Source of the DNA: Paenibacillus dauci
GTDB taxonomy: Bacteria; Bacillota; Bacilli; Paenibacillales; Paenibacillaceae
Reading direction: 5' to 3'
DNA length: 64,000 nucleotides
Assembly: GCF_000971985.1 (NCBI RefSeq)
Contig: NZ_LAQQ01000005.1
Coordinates: forward strand, 310,001 to 374,000
Part shown: piece after piece, positions 27,506-37,419 of the stretch
Position numbering within the stretch: position 1 is the first letter of the stretch
Layout of the letters: the number at the start of each line of letters is the position of its first letter
Position numbers and translations under genes: made by a program
The notes under the pieces: model-generated
Seen by the model: the letters and a program-made list of their open reading frames with translations, nothing else
What the model was told of the DNA's origin: nothing
Database searches by the model: none

Positions 27506-28237
27506 ATGAGAAAAACACTGATTACATACGATGCCAGCCAGCTTCCTATATCCTTGCAATCCTATATGAACGACGCTCCTATTTACGATAGCAGTTCTTC
27601 CGAGAATGCCAGAACGCTTTTTATTGATGGTACGCCTTCTTTATTCCTCAAAATTAGTGCCAAAGGAACACTGGAACGGGAATATCGCATGACTGAATTT
27701 CTGCATGCTCATCAGATGGCTCCACGTGTAATGGAATATACAGGTGATGATACTCATGATTATCTATTAACTGCAGCGGTTCAGGGTACAGACGGTGTGG
27801 ATCCTGATCACATCAACGATCCCGAGCAGCTGGCTGCTGCATTTGGCCACCATCTGCGCAGGCTGCATGAGCTGCCCCTGACCGGATGTCCCTATCCCAG
27901 CAGAAGTGCAGAGATCCGGCAGGAAGCACTAGATAGCGGTATCCCCGCTTCTCTACTGGAAGAGCTCACCTATGTGCCAGTCGATAATGTGATTATTCAT
28001 GGAGATTACTGTCTTCCCAATGTGATTATGGAGAACTACCATTTGCGCGGATTTATCGATACCGGCTATGGTGGTATCGGAGATCGTAATTATGATATTT
28101 ACTGGGGATTATGGACGCTCCAATACAATCTGGATACCGAGCAATATCATGATATATTCCTGGATGCGTATGGAAAAGACGATGTAAATATGGATGGTGT
28201 ACATTATTTCAGCCAACTGGTGGACTGGACAGAGTAA
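27506..28237 (+). CDS. APH(3')-like phosphotransferase
   Basis: 243 residues, somewhat shorter than the 264 of APH(3') enzymes. Lys49 in FLKI and Glu57 or Glu59 in GTLEREY match the nucleotide-binding pair. The catalytic loop HGDYCLPN (165-172) is nearly identical to the Brenner motif of aminoglycoside 3'-phosphotransferases. FIDTGYGGIGDRNYDI (183-198) supplies the metal-binding Asp. It would move phosphate from ATP to a hydroxyl of an aminoglycoside or a natural small molecule. A chromosomal location with no mobile element makes a housekeeping kinase as likely as resistance. Ribosome binding site AAAGGAG precedes the ATG. Confidence 0.85.
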   Translation: MRKTLITYDASQLPISLQSYMNDAPIYDSSSSENARTLFIDGTPSLFLKISAKGTLEREYRMTEFLHAHQMAPRVMEYTGDDTHDYLLTAAVQGTDGVDPDHINDPEQLAAAFGHHLRRLHELPLTGCPYPSRSAEIRQEALDSGIPASLLEELTYVPVDNVIIHGDYCLPNVIMENYHLRGFIDTGYGGIGDRNYDIYWGLWTLQYNLDTEQYHDIFLDAYGKDDVNMDGVHYFSQLVDWTE

Positions 28238-28260
28238 TATTGCATGCTGATTCATTCCAC

Positions 28261-28293
28261 AAAAAAACCGCAGAATAAGCATCTGCGGTTTTT
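28261..28293. terminator. Bidirectional terminator between convergent genes
   Basis: AAAACCGCAGA and TCTGCGGTTTT around a 7-base loop, with A and T runs on each side; separates the kinase gene from truA. Confidence 0.9.
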
Positions 28294-28298
28294 GCCTA

Positions 28299-29048
28299 TT
28301 ATTTTTGCTGCTTGAAACGAATCTCTTCCAGATACAAACCTTCAGCTTCTGCCATTCCGCCAGTTTGCAGGCGTTCCTTAGACAGAATGATACCAGGGAT
28401 TTCTTCTGCTTTCTTTTCTCCAAGACCTACTGCAATCAGCGTACCGACCATTTTGCGAACCATATTATACAAGAACCCATTGCCACTTACCCGAAATTCG
28501 ATAAAGCCGTCTTTCTCCTGTATATCCAGCGCATGGATCGTGCGAACCGAATCTTTTTTCTTCGACTTGGCATTTGCATAAGCAGTAAAATCATGCTCGC
28601 CGATAAAATGAGCGGCTCCCTGGCGCATGCGCTCAATATCCAGCGGCTTGACGACATGCATGCTGTATTTACGCATAAATGGATGGCTGTACGCGCGATT
28701 CCATACTTTGTACAGATAGGTCTTGTCTGTCGCATGAAAGCGGGCATGGAACTGCTCATCGACCTGCTCTACCTGGATAATACTGATATCCGGTGGCAGA
28801 TAATGATTCAAAAAGCTCATAATGCGCTCTTCTGTCAGGTCCTGACGAGTCTTGAAATTGGCAACCTGCATAAGTGCATGCACACCCGCATCTGTACGGC
28901 TGGAGCCGACAATCTCAATCTCTTCTCCGGTCAGTACAGAGATGGCTTTCTCGATCTTGCCCTGTATAGTGTGATCACTATCGCCCAGACGTTGCCATCC
29001 CTTGTAGCGGTCACCGTCGTATTGGATAGTTAATTTGTAGTTATTCAT
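28299..29048 (-). CDS. truA: tRNA pseudouridine synthase A
   Basis: 249 residues. TruA converts uridine to pseudouridine at tRNA positions 38-40. The catalytic Asp53 lies in SSRTDAGVHALMQ, the standard motif (usually GRTDAGVHA). RFHATDKTYLYKVWN and SGNGFLYNMVRKMVGTL are the other family stretches. It stands alone rather than in the ribosomal-protein/ecf operon where the main bacillar truA sits, so it may be a second copy; several Bacillales have two. That cannot be judged without the rest of the genome. Confidence 0.92.
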   Translation of the reverse strand: MNNYKLTIQYDGDRYKGWQRLGDSDHTIQGKIEKAISVLTGEEIEIVGSSRTDAGVHALMQVANFKTRQDLTEERIMSFLNHYLPPDISIIQVEQVDEQFHARFHATDKTYLYKVWNRAYSHPFMRKYSMHVVKPLDIERMRQGAAHFIGEHDFTAYANAKSKKKDSVRTIHALDIQEKDGFIEFRVSGNGFLYNMVRKMVGTLIAVGLGEKKAEEIPGIILSKERLQTGGMAEAEGLYLEEIRFKQQK

Positions 29049-29147
29049 ATTGGCTCCTTATGGCAAATTGGCTGTGATGCCTGAATAGAAACGCAGAGCT
29101 TATGTATCGCAGCTCTCCTGTCTTCTAATGTACCACAAGCTACCTGT

Positions 29148-30509
29148 TCAGCCTATCTGTCGTTTGCCAATTCCAAATACATAATATCCTATAATCACGA
29201 TACCGATAAATACTGCTCCTACAATCAGCGACAAGTTGGTATCCGGGTTAAACCACATTCCCACCAGTACCAGTGACAGGAAAATAATTACGATATAGTT
29301 GCTCACCGGGAAAAAGAGCGATTTGAAATGATGATCCTGCATCTGCTCTTTCCACTGCTTGCGGAAGCGGAATTGGCTGAACGCCATGGCGAACCATGGT
29401 ATCATGCCCGGCAGAATACTGGCGCTGTAGATATAGAGGAACAGCTTGGAATCCGGGAATAGATAGTTGAATAATACGCCGATCAGCAGCAGTGCAATAG
29501 TCGTCAGAATACTGTTGCGCGGTACGCCGCTTTTGGATACTTTACCAAAGAACTTCGGAGCCTGACCATTCTGTGCCAGTGTATACAACATTCGTCCTGC
29601 ACTATAAATACCGCTATTGCAGCCAGACATCGCAGCTGTCAGCACGACAAAGTTAATAATTCCAGCTGCTGCGACGATACCAACTTTGGCAAATGTAAGT
29701 ACAAACGGGCTGCCATTTTGCCCTACTTCATTCCATGGATAGATCGTTACAATAATGAAAATAGCACCTGCATAGAAGATCAGGATTCGCCAGATAATAT
29801 TTTTAATGGATTTGCGCAGCGTTTCTTTGGGATTCTCGGCTTCACCGGCTGTAATGCCCACCATCTCGATCCCCTGATAAGCTGCCGTAACAATACAGAG
29901 CGCAAACAGGAATCCTTTGAGCCCGCCAGCAAAGAAGCCGCCGTGACTGTACAGATTCGATAATCCGATCGGCTCGCCGCCATTCCCAAGTCTAAAGAAT
30001 ATCATTCCCGTGCCCAGAATCAGCATGCATACAATGGCTACCACCTTGATCATCGCAAACCAGAATTCAAATTCTCCATAGAACTTGACCGCCGCCAGAT
30101 TCGCTGCTGCAATAATGCCTACACCTGCCAGAGCCGGCAGCCACTGCGGAATATCCGGGAACCAATATCCTACATAGATACCGATAGCGGTCACTTCCGC
30201 CATTCCGACTGTTATCCACAGGAACCAGTAGCTCCAAGCCGTAACAAATCCAGCCAACGGACTAATATATTTATGGGCAAAGGTTGCAAATGAACCGGTG
30301 ACCGGTTCCATAATCAGCATTTCCCCCATCATCCGCATAACGAATAACATAATAATTCCTGCCAGCAAGTAAGCCAGCAATACGGAAGGTCCTGCCCACT
30401 GAATCGTACTCGCCGACCCCATAAACAGCCCTACACCAATCGTCCCCCCAAGCGCAATCAATTCAATATGTCTTGCTTTTAGTCCTCTGTTCAATTGTTT
30501 GGCTTCCAA
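29148..30509 (-). CDS. APC-family amino acid permease
   Basis: 453 residues, about 12 membrane helices. The N-terminal [21 protein letters not shown] is the classical amino acid permease signature, and [21 protein letters not shown] and [21 protein letters not shown] belong to the alanine/serine/GABA permease group (AlaP, AapA, YtnA in Bacillus). It would import a neutral or aromatic amino acid with protons. Translation begins at TTG (30507-30509) after AAAGGGGCG. It is a single gene; upstream (30510-30954) no second gene is seen apart from a small-protein terminator. Substrate not determined. Confidence 0.9.
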   Translation of the reverse strand: MEAKQLNRGLKARHIELIALGGTIGVGLFMGSASTIQWAGPSVLLAYLLAGIIMLFVMRMMGEMLIMEPVTGSFATFAHKYISPLAGFVTAWSYWFLWITVGMAEVTAIGIYVGYWFPDIPQWLPALAGVGIIAAANLAAVKFYGEFEFWFAMIKVVAIVCMLILGTGMIFFRLGNGGEPIGLSNLYSHGGFFAGGLKGFLFALCIVTAAYQGIEMVGITAGEAENPKETLRKSIKNIIWRILIFYAGAIFIIVTIYPWNEVGQNGSPFVLTFAKVGIVAAAGIINFVVLTAAMSGCNSGIYSAGRMLYTLAQNGQAPKFFGKVSKSGVPRNSILTTIALLLIGVLFNYLFPDSKLFLYIYSASILPGMIPWFAMAFSQFRFRKQWKEQMQDHHFKSLFFPVSNYIVIIFLSLVLVGMWFNPDTNLSLIVGAVFIGIVIIGYYVFGIGKRQIG

Positions 30510-30859
30510 AGAAAAACGCCCCTTTACCGTGCTTGAGTACAGCCTGAATTACAAATACATTTATGTAATACAGAATCGCATTGCCACATTGTAATGTAAC
30601 ATATTATGTAATTTCAATAGGACGGATCACAAGTGAAAGCATTGTTTGCCTTGTCGGAGAAAACAGTGTCTACTCTTCGTGGACAATTACTTTTTTTGCA
30701 TCCTAAATAGACCCTTCTCCCATTCTGTTAATCATGCATTTATTTTATATGTAATTTGGGATTATTCACGTTTCTCATATGGTAGATATATGTCTCTCAT
30801 CATGTACGTTGTATTAGAAACAGCTCTTTATTTACATCAGAATAATTCAAAAGCAAAAC

Positions 30860-30893
30860 AAAAACACAATGTCCATGACAAGCGGACATTGTG
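30860..30893 (-). terminator. Terminator of the 74-residue membrane-protein gene
   Basis: CACAATGTCC and GGACATTGTG (10 perfect pairs) followed on the minus strand by TTTTTGTTTTG. The surrounding 30510-30954 spacer is otherwise empty. Confidence 0.88.
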
Positions 30894-30954
30894 AACAAAT
30901 TGTGACAATATAGATAAAGCGCTTTAATACATCTCTTGTTTTCTTGTTTGTATT

Positions 30955-31179
30955 TTAATGAAAAAGAGCAACAATAAGCATCGTAGCCGCTCCTACCAGA
31001 ATTCCTCCAAATCCCAAATAACCAAACCAGCGTATAGGTGCAGGGATGCTGGACATCTCTGCCGGCTGACGAGGAACACCCATAATTGTATGGTAATGTT
31101 CCGTTACGCTGTTGAACGATGCCACTTCATGGCTCTCTGTCTGAACAAGCTGCTGTTGATCTCTATTTTCGGATTTCAT
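30955..31179 (-). CDS. 74-residue protein with one C-terminal membrane helix
   Basis: Start at the ATG 31177-31179, chosen because AAAAGGAG lies about 9 bases upstream; the open frame continues further back but has no binding site. About 45 polar residues (MKSENRDQQQLVQTESHEVA) end in a hydrophobic helix (about 50-73, RWFGYLGFGGILVGAATMLIV). This is a tail-anchored layout. No known family; a role in the membrane is all that can be said. Divergently oriented to the DUF4003 gene. Confidence 0.65.
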   Translation of the reverse strand: MKSENRDQQQLVQTESHEVASFNSVTEHYHTIMGVPRQPAEMSSIPAPIRWFGYLGFGGILVGAATMLIVALFH

Positions 31180-31370
31180 AAGGAAGCTCCTTTTCAATAA
31201 AGTAGTCCTGCGTAACCGTACATTTGCTAATTCAATAACCTGAACTGGCTGCCTCCGTCTTACGGTACACTCGTCCTCTTTTTCCTGCAGGCAGCTTCCT
31301 ACTCCATAGTATGGTAAAATTAGTTCAAGGCTCCAATCTATCTTTAGTTTACCATAAAGGGGTGCAAACC

Positions 31371-32360
31371 ATGAATCCACAAGATCAGATCAGGCTTGAA
31401 TTACTAACTGCAAATATGCAAAATATCAAAAAAGAATTCCCATGGCAAAATGTCAATGTTACCCGACTAGCCGCTCTGTTGTATGCACTTGAAGGCAAAG
31501 AGGCTCCTGCTGAAGCGATCCGTAATAGTTATAATATGCTCAAGGAAAATACCAGCCGCTTCTCGATGTTCCGCAACATGGCTGCGATCGCTATCTCATC
31601 TATGCTTTCACTGCACGGAGATCAGGAAACGCAGCTGCAGCGTACATTATCTGTCTATGAGCAGCTCAAACAGGATGGATTCAAAGCGTCCGAGTATCTG
31701 GTGATTGCCGCTTATGAAATAGCTGCCAATACTGCGCCGAATCAGCATATACATACGATAGAACGAATGAAGGCCTTTTATGAAGGCATGAAGCAGCATC
31801 ATCGGTTCTTGACCAATCGGGATGATTATATTTTCGCTGCGATGCTGGGTTTGTCGGATATCGATCCGGTGGTTGGAGTCGAGCGTATGGAGCAGCTGCA
31901 TTTATCGCTGAAGCCAGAATTCCGCAACAGCAATAGTCTCCAGTCACTGACACAAGTATTGGTGCTTGGCGGTGAGAACCGCGATACGTTGGATCGCCTT
32001 CTGCTGCTGCGAGAATTACTGAAGGATCGGGACTTGCGCATGGACAAGCAGTATACTCTATCTTCTCTTGGCGTATTGGCGCTACTACCCGCGGATCCAA
32101 AGGTGATGATTGATGATATTGCTGAAGTATATGCCTATTTACATGAACAAAAAGGATTTACCCGCTGGTCGCTCAACAAAGAGCAACGGCTACTTTATAC
32201 GGCGGCACTGGTCGCCTCCCGTAATATCGATGAAGCTCGTCAGGATGTACTTACGTCGAATCTGACTACCAATATTACGAATATTATTATTGCCCAGCAG
32301 ACTGCAATGATTGCTGCTGTAACAGCAGGTGCAGCCGCTTCTTCTTCGGCTTCCGGCTAA
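31371..32360 (+). CDS. DUF4003 family protein
   Basis: 329 residues from the ATG at 31371, which follows AAAGGGG. The sequence is almost wholly alpha-helical, with regular patterns such as NVTRLAALLYALEGKEAP and YNMLKENTSRFSMFRNMAAI, which are characteristic of the DUF4003 group found in Bacilli. The C-terminus is Ala/Ser-rich (AAAVTAGAAASSSASG). Function unknown; no signal peptide. Monocistronic in an otherwise unremarkable setting. Confidence 0.8.
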   Translation: MNPQDQIRLELLTANMQNIKKEFPWQNVNVTRLAALLYALEGKEAPAEAIRNSYNMLKENTSRFSMFRNMAAIAISSMLSLHGDQETQLQRTLSVYEQLKQDGFKASEYLVIAAYEIAANTAPNQHIHTIERMKAFYEGMKQHHRFLTNRDDYIFAAMLGLSDIDPVVGVERMEQLHLSLKPEFRNSNSLQSLTQVLVLGGENRDTLDRLLLLRELLKDRDLRMDKQYTLSSLGVLALLPADPKVMIDDIAEVYAYLHEQKGFTRWSLNKEQRLLYTAALVASRNIDEARQDVLTSNLTTNITNIIIAQQTAMIAAVTAGAAASSSASG

Positions 32361-32551
32361 ATGCAGTTCCAGTCAGTCATAGAGGATAAACTATACATGG
32401 AAATAACAAACAGGAACGCTGATTCATATCAGACGTTCCTGTTTGTTTGCGATGCAATCATTTCTTTTGATGAGTGGGCACTCTATTGCTGTTCCTATTC
32501 ATCTCATTTCACTAAGCAGATAAACAGATACCGAATACTATCCAAAACGAG

Positions 32552-33250
32552 CTACATGACTGTGATCCGTTCTACCGTCTCGGTATTATCCTTGTACCAG
32601 ATCATGACCGTCTCGCCTGCTTGGAGGTCGGACAGTTGGAGCTTGGAACGATTAGCCGCAGTGGCCGGATCGGCTGTAGATGCAGACGATGGGTCGGCAT
32701 TGATCTGCGGCATCATACCGGGTCCTTCGGAGATTTGTACCTCTTCGCTGACTTGGAGCGCTCTCTTCTCGCCGGTACTGTTCAGATTTGTTCCTTCATT
32801 GCCTGGTGGCTGCTGAGAATTACCGGCATTGGTATGATCCGTACCCGGACTGTTACTGCTATCTGATGGAAGATTACTGCCTGTAGTTGGAGCAGAAGAA
32901 GATGAATGGTCAGCAGGCGAACCTTGTACAGCTGGTGTATCGGTATCGGTTGATCCTGTACGGGCTTGAGGTTGGCCATCGCTGTGACTTTGCTCCATCA
33001 GCTCGATATGGAGTGTATTTCCGCTAACAGATATTACTTTGCCAATTACATCCGCATTCATCATGCCGCGCATAGAACCACCACTTCGGCCTGGGCCGCC
33101 ATTCATGCCCATTCCGCCTCCATTCCCATTCATACCAGACCCGCCATTAGCGGTAATATTCTGGGACGTAATTACATCACATCCACCCAATAACATAGCA
33201 CCAGATAACAGCATTGCCAACCAGCACCATACATATTTTTTACTTCGCAT
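32552..33250 (-). CDS. Lipoprotein with Gly/Met-rich and Ser-rich linkers
   Basis: 232 residues. Signal peptide with lipobox MLLGGC places Cys24 on the outer membrane face. Then a Gly-Asn-Met-rich stretch (GMNGNGGGMGMNGGPGRSGG), a small beta domain (GKVISVSGNTLHIELMEQS), a 75-residue Ser/Thr/Pro/Asp-rich linker, and a C-terminal strand pair TVMIWYKDNTETVERITVM. The two beta parts resemble the DUF5666-type fold. The start overlaps the upstream GT-C gene's stop region (33254), so it is translationally coupled. Probably surface-exposed; function unknown. Confidence 0.75.
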   Translation of the reverse strand: MRSKKYVWCWLAMLLSGAMLLGGCDVITSQNITANGGSGMNGNGGGMGMNGGPGRSGGSMRGMMNADVIGKVISVSGNTLHIELMEQSHSDGQPQARTGSTDTDTPAVQGSPADHSSSSAPTTGSNLPSDSSNSPGTDHTNAGNSQQPPGNEGTNLNSTGEKRALQVSEEVQISEGPGMMPQINADPSSASTADPATAANRSKLQLSDLQAGETVMIWYKDNTETVERITVM

Positions 33251-33253
33251 GAA

Positions 33254-34816
33254 TTAATCACCCTTTCCGAGAAATGGGATATATCGAGATAGGCAGTCAT
33301 AGACATCCTTGAAGCCCATATAAGACAGGATGATAAGCAGCGGATAGACCGGATAAATATAACGGGACTTGATCTCCCAGAGCAGATAGAATCCAATAAA
33401 TCCGAGAATCACCAGCACCAGCGATACTTCGTCATACCGTTTTCTGCGAATCGCTCCTATGAGCCTTACCAGTATAAATATGAACATCAGGAAGTTGATC
33501 GCATACAATATCCACATCAGACCGCTTCGATAGACCGAATCTCCAGCGAATAGCTGTGTAATTGCGGTTGAATAGCTGTATCCTCCCATGACAAATCCCA
33601 TGCCGCCACCTGCAGATCGTTCATTGCCAATACCATAGCGCTCGACCTGGTAAGTCCCTTCGGTCCAGGTCCAGATCAGCTTTTTGTAATACAGTTCTGC
33701 CAGTTCACCAGGTGTCATGCTTGTCACTTTGTCCTGAATCGCCTGCTGGAACAGCGGAATGCTTGCTGCCTTGTTGTAACCTGCTTCACGCTGGTAAATA
33801 GTATAGCTAACCATATTGTCCCAGAATCCGAATGTACTTTGATTCATTCCCATATTCAGCCACATATAGACAGGGGCGGAATTGGTACTGGTCGGTTGAC
33901 TGACTACACCTGATGCCTGCAAAGCTGCATTCTGTGTCCAACCCGGTACATTAAACAGCACTGCCATCAGCCCGAGCGAGATCAGCAATCGTCTCCAGCC
34001 GATCCGTTGCCAGTTCAAGAGAATATAGATGACAGAAGCAATCAGGAAAATGATTCCGATACTTCTAAAGTAATTACCAAGTGCCAGCAGAATAGCTGCC
34101 AGTACGATATAACGAATCAACCGTGTTTTTACAAACCGGATAACTGTATATAGAGCAGCCGTCAGCAGCGTAGTCGCAATAATATCGTTGTAGATAAAGT
34201 TGCTCATCAGTAGCGCCGGAATATAGGTGGCAGCAAATACCAGCACTCCATAATCTCTGCTAGTAGAACGGTCATTCAGCTGCTTATAGATCAGATAGAT
34301 CATGAGTGTCGTGACCAGTGTGAACAGAATATTGAATATTTTCAGAACCAGATAATTGTCCGGGAACATCCATAGCAGTGCCTTGATATAGAGCACGGTA
34401 GAGAAGTTAAAAGGAAACATATACAGATATCCACCGGACTGGAAAGTAGAATAATCCCCCTGGTTTAGCATCTGCATTGCCAGCGATACAACTGTTTGTG
34501 AATCATCGGTTGGCAGACGCGGCAGCAGGAAGATAATAGCAAGCTGGATCGCCAATGAAATCCCCAGTATGACCGGAATAACAAGCTGCGGACGATAGCG
34601 GTTCAATTGCAGACATAATCTGTATAATACCAGACTGGCAATAAGCAATACGATCACGAGCAGTACCAGAATAAGCAGATGCTGCTGCTGCAGAATAGGC
34701 TTGTCACTGTACACTGCATAATTATATTCCGCTCTCAAAAATAAGGACGAACCGATAAACAGCGCCATAAACACGGCGAGTATACCGTAAATTGCATTCT
34801 GGATAACTCTCTGCAT
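33254..34816 (-). CDS. GT-C type glycosyltransferase-like integral membrane protein
   Basis: 520 residues from the ATG at 34814-34816, which has AAAGGAG upstream; a longer frame has no binding site. Ten or more membrane helices, with a first extracytoplasmic loop containing RLPTDDSQTVVSL, whose Asp pair matches the catalytic acidic motif of GT-C (GT39/ArnT-like) transferases that use lipid-linked sugar donors. A large outer loop (about residues 315-430) with YMWLNMGMNQSTFGFWDN is typical. It would glycosylate a surface protein or cell-wall polymer. It is followed immediately, overlapping in the ribosome binding site, by the lipoprotein gene. Confidence 0.78.
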   Translation of the reverse strand: MQRVIQNAIYGILAVFMALFIGSSLFLRAEYNYAVYSDKPILQQQHLLILVLLVIVLLIASLVLYRLCLQLNRYRPQLVIPVILGISLAIQLAIIFLLPRLPTDDSQTVVSLAMQMLNQGDYSTFQSGGYLYMFPFNFSTVLYIKALLWMFPDNYLVLKIFNILFTLVTTLMIYLIYKQLNDRSTSRDYGVLVFAATYIPALLMSNFIYNDIIATTLLTAALYTVIRFVKTRLIRYIVLAAILLALGNYFRSIGIIFLIASVIYILLNWQRIGWRRLLISLGLMAVLFNVPGWTQNAALQASGVVSQPTSTNSAPVYMWLNMGMNQSTFGFWDNMVSYTIYQREAGYNKAASIPLFQQAIQDKVTSMTPGELAELYYKKLIWTWTEGTYQVERYGIGNERSAGGGMGFVMGGYSYSTAITQLFAGDSVYRSGLMWILYAINFLMFIFILVRLIGAIRRKRYDEVSLVLVILGFIGFYLLWEIKSRYIYPVYPLLIILSYMGFKDVYDCLSRYIPFLGKGD

Positions 34817-35083
34817 GTAAAAACTCCTTTGCGGTAGTGTGATGAGAAATACGAAGTGAAATACCAATGCCATGAATACCGCACGGGATATATTTTCTGA
34901 CAGATCCAACCTGTGTCCGTATTATAAATGGTGAATATGAATAAATTATTAAAAGGCAGACACATCCTGTAGTGCTGCTTCCGTTTATCCATAGAGCACT
35001 ATGTTTAATACTTACCATTACCGTCTTTATTTATTTCCAGTTCTGCTGGAAGACTAACCGCTTGATGAAAGGTGGAAAATATC

Positions 35084-35599
35084 ATGTCCGAACCTGTTAC
35101 TCATGCCGAAGCCGTCGAAACGGTCCGTGAACTGATCAAAGATATTGAGACAGCGATGCTGACCACTATTTCTGGAGAACGTCTGGTGTCTCGCCCAATG
35201 CAGACCCAGGATATCGAATTTGATGGAGATCTGTGGTTTCTGACCAAAAAGGATACTTCCAAATATACGGAGCTGCTGGCCGATCCGCGTGTCAATGTAG
35301 CCTATGCTGGCAAATCCTATGTATCGATCAGCGGGACTGCTGAATTCGTTAATGATCTGGAGCGCAAAAAGGAAATGTGGAACAAGATGTATGAGAAAAT
35401 TCTGGATGTATCCTATGACGATCCCAACCTGGTACTCATCCGGATTCATACAGAGACTGCCGAATACTGGGAAAGCGGCAGCGCTGCCAAGATGGTCACT
35501 CATTTGCTCAAAAAAGCCGTCGTCAAAAACTCCGATCCCAGATCCGAGCCGGGTCTGAACGAGACAGTAGATCTGACGCAGGCGCCGGATCAGTCTTAA
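35084..35599 (+). CDS. Pyridoxamine-phosphate-oxidase-fold protein (general stress protein 26 type)
   Basis: 171 residues from the ATG at 35084; AAAGGTGG precedes it. The split-barrel flavin-binding fold appears as IETAMLTTISGERLVSRPMQTQ, then GDLWFLTKKDTSKY and PRVNVAYAGKSYVSISGTAEF. This matches the YdaG/GSP26 proteins, whose stress role is known but whose reaction is not; many bind FMN or heme. Trailing acidic tail. Transcribed alone, ending at the terminator 35698-35738. Confidence 0.88.
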   Translation: MSEPVTHAEAVETVRELIKDIETAMLTTISGERLVSRPMQTQDIEFDGDLWFLTKKDTSKYTELLADPRVNVAYAGKSYVSISGTAEFVNDLERKKEMWNKMYEKILDVSYDDPNLVLIRIHTETAEYWESGSAAKMVTHLLKKAVVKNSDPRSEPGLNETVDLTQAPDQS

Positions 35600-35697
35600 T
35601 GGGTTAATCCAACAGATATGCCTAGCCACTGTTTAGTTGATAGATAGCAGCAGGTTACTTCAATGACAGCAGTCAATTACACAGAATCATATAAATA

Positions 35698-35738
35698 AAG
35701 ACCACCATATATCCACATTCGGATAAATGGTGGTCTTT
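35698..35738. terminator. Terminator
   Basis: AAGACCACCAT and ATGGTGGTCTT, 11 perfect pairs around an 18-base loop, with a T run on the plus strand. Confidence 0.9.
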
Positions 35739-35850
35739 TGACGTTTTGTATTCTATACTCTGCGTTCTGTTAGTAGTATGTGTTATTCAGAATCTATTAT
35801 CCAGTACCGGATATTTAATGAAGACGGCTTCGATTGTTAATTTCAACTTG

Positions 35851-36591
35851 TCAGAAGCTTAGCTCTTGCATTTGCTTTATTGTTAATGACTTTATCATTT
35901 TTACTTTTTTCGTGTTTATCGTATATCGGTATAGCCCGAAATGATTCGATGGATATTCGCTTATATGATCCAGTACAGTCCCCTGCGAATTCCATAATAC
36001 GGCTGTGGTCGAAATAATACTGGTTTCTCTCGGCACATCGATTATTTTACCAGAAGATGCATTATAAATGGCAATCCGCCCAATGGACGAATCTCCATAG
36101 GCAAATGCCAGTTGATCTCCGGTAGGCGACCAGCTATAGGTATACATACTTTCTACATTCTTCATATGACCGGCAATATGATTAATAATGATATGTTTTT
36201 GCTGTTTAAGGTTCACCAGCAGAAGCTGGCTGCCTCCTTCCAGCCGAGTCTTGACCGCAATAAATTTGCCGGAGGGCGATACGGATATCGAGTCCAGCGA
36301 TGCAGTAGATTCTTGCAGCGCTATATCGTATTGTATCTTCCCATCAGTGATATGCAGTTTGTTAATATAAGGATTACCGCGATAATCCTTTGCGGCACCT
36401 GTATAAGCGTTCACTGTTACAGGGCCTGCGGTCAGCTTCAGTCGGTCTGTCGACGTCTGCTTGTTCACAGTGACAGGCGCATGAAAATAGGAGTTAGCCG
36501 CTGCTGCTGTACCTGAATCATATCCTGCTCCTGTCAGGCATACGGCTGCTGCCAATGAGGATATACAGGCGATTTGGACGAATTTTTTCAT
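35851..36591 (-). CDS. Secreted beta-propeller-like protein
   Basis: 246 residues from the ATG at 36589-36591, selected because GAGGGGA lies upstream. Signal peptide (KKFVQIACISSLAAAVCLTG), no lipobox Cys in the right position, so probably released. The mature part shows TolB-like repeats: SVSPSGKFIAVKTRL, SWSPTGDQLAFAYGD and a third blade LWNSQGTVLDHIS. Such proteins bind partners or ligands rather than catalyse. No neighbour explains its role. Confidence 0.7.
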   Translation of the reverse strand: MKKFVQIACISSLAAAVCLTGAGYDSGTAAAANSYFHAPVTVNKQTSTDRLKLTAGPVTVNAYTGAAKDYRGNPYINKLHITDGKIQYDIALQESTASLDSISVSPSGKFIAVKTRLEGGSQLLLVNLKQQKHIIINHIAGHMKNVESMYTYSWSPTGDQLAFAYGDSSIGRIAIYNASSGKIIDVPRETSIISTTAVLWNSQGTVLDHISEYPSNHFGLYRYTINTKKVKMIKSLTIKQMQELSF

Positions 36592-36798
36592 ATATATTCC
36601 CCTCTGCATTTGTAATTGATACTACATGTCTATCTGCAATTGCTGCTTGTACAAGCTTGTATGTATCCTATACAGAATTCCATATTAGAAGAAAATTTTC
36701 CTGCATAGGATGATAACTTGGATACAGGTATATTGTATTTGAATGAGTTATACCATTCGCTGTTTGCTTAAGATTTGGCTTTGCTTTACCTCCACAGT

Positions 36799-37398
36799 CT
36801 ATGCCAGCTGCTCCCATCTCGCCCACATCTCCGGCGGATTCAGTTCGTATACCTGATCTTCTCTCGACATGAACTGATGCATAATAAACTCGCGGCGGAT
36901 CGTTGCAAAATCTTCATGAAAAGATTTGATAAATTCATTGATCTCTTTTTCCTCATATTTGCGTCCCGGTTCCAGCTGCGATACCAGATGTTCCAGTACA
37001 ATCAGCTTTTTCTTGAGCTGAGCCGGAATACTTTTCAATCGACCATCTTTGCCGATAAAGTTCCTGATAATAGAAGCCGCCATATTTTTCTGATTGTCAT
37101 CCATAACGAGTTGTCCTCCTTCTACAGTTCGATAGATGAGCCTGACTGCTGCGAGTGCGTTATTTTTGATGAAATAATTGTCTAACGAGAAATAAATTGT
37201 ATTTTTGTCCCGGCGCTCGTTGATAAGACTGGCTTCTCTTAACTTGGTAGCATGATGAGTAATCGTGGCTGGTGTTACATGCAATTTTTCTGCTAGCGCC
37301 TGACCGTTTAGCTCTCCTTCGGCTAGCAGAATAAGCATTTTGATACGCGTAGGGTCGGCAAGCGCTTTATGATAGGCTACTACTTTATCCAGCTGCAT
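36799..37398 (-). CDS. ArsR-type regulator with DUF2087 domain
   Basis: 199 residues from the ATG at 37396-37398, with GGAGA 8 bases upstream. The N-terminal winged helix (about 5-75) reads YHKALADPTRIKMLILLAEGE, then HVTPATITHHATKLREASLI, the ArsR recognition helix. No cysteine metal site is visible. The C-terminal half (about 120-190, KKKLIVLEHLVSQLEPGRKY, ending in YELNPPEMWARWEQ) is the DUF2087 domain, often fused to such HTHs. It likely represses itself through the nested palindrome at 37420-37457. The target genes and signal are not evident. Confidence 0.87.
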   Translation of the reverse strand: MQLDKVVAYHKALADPTRIKMLILLAEGELNGQALAEKLHVTPATITHHATKLREASLINERRDKNTIYFSLDNYFIKNNALAAVRLIYRTVEGGQLVMDDNQKNMAASIIRNFIGKDGRLKSIPAQLKKKLIVLEHLVSQLEPGRKYEEKEINEFIKSFHEDFATIRREFIMHQFMSREDQVYELNPPEMWARWEQLA

Positions 37399-37419
37399 GT
37401 TCCATTCTCCTCTCTTGAT

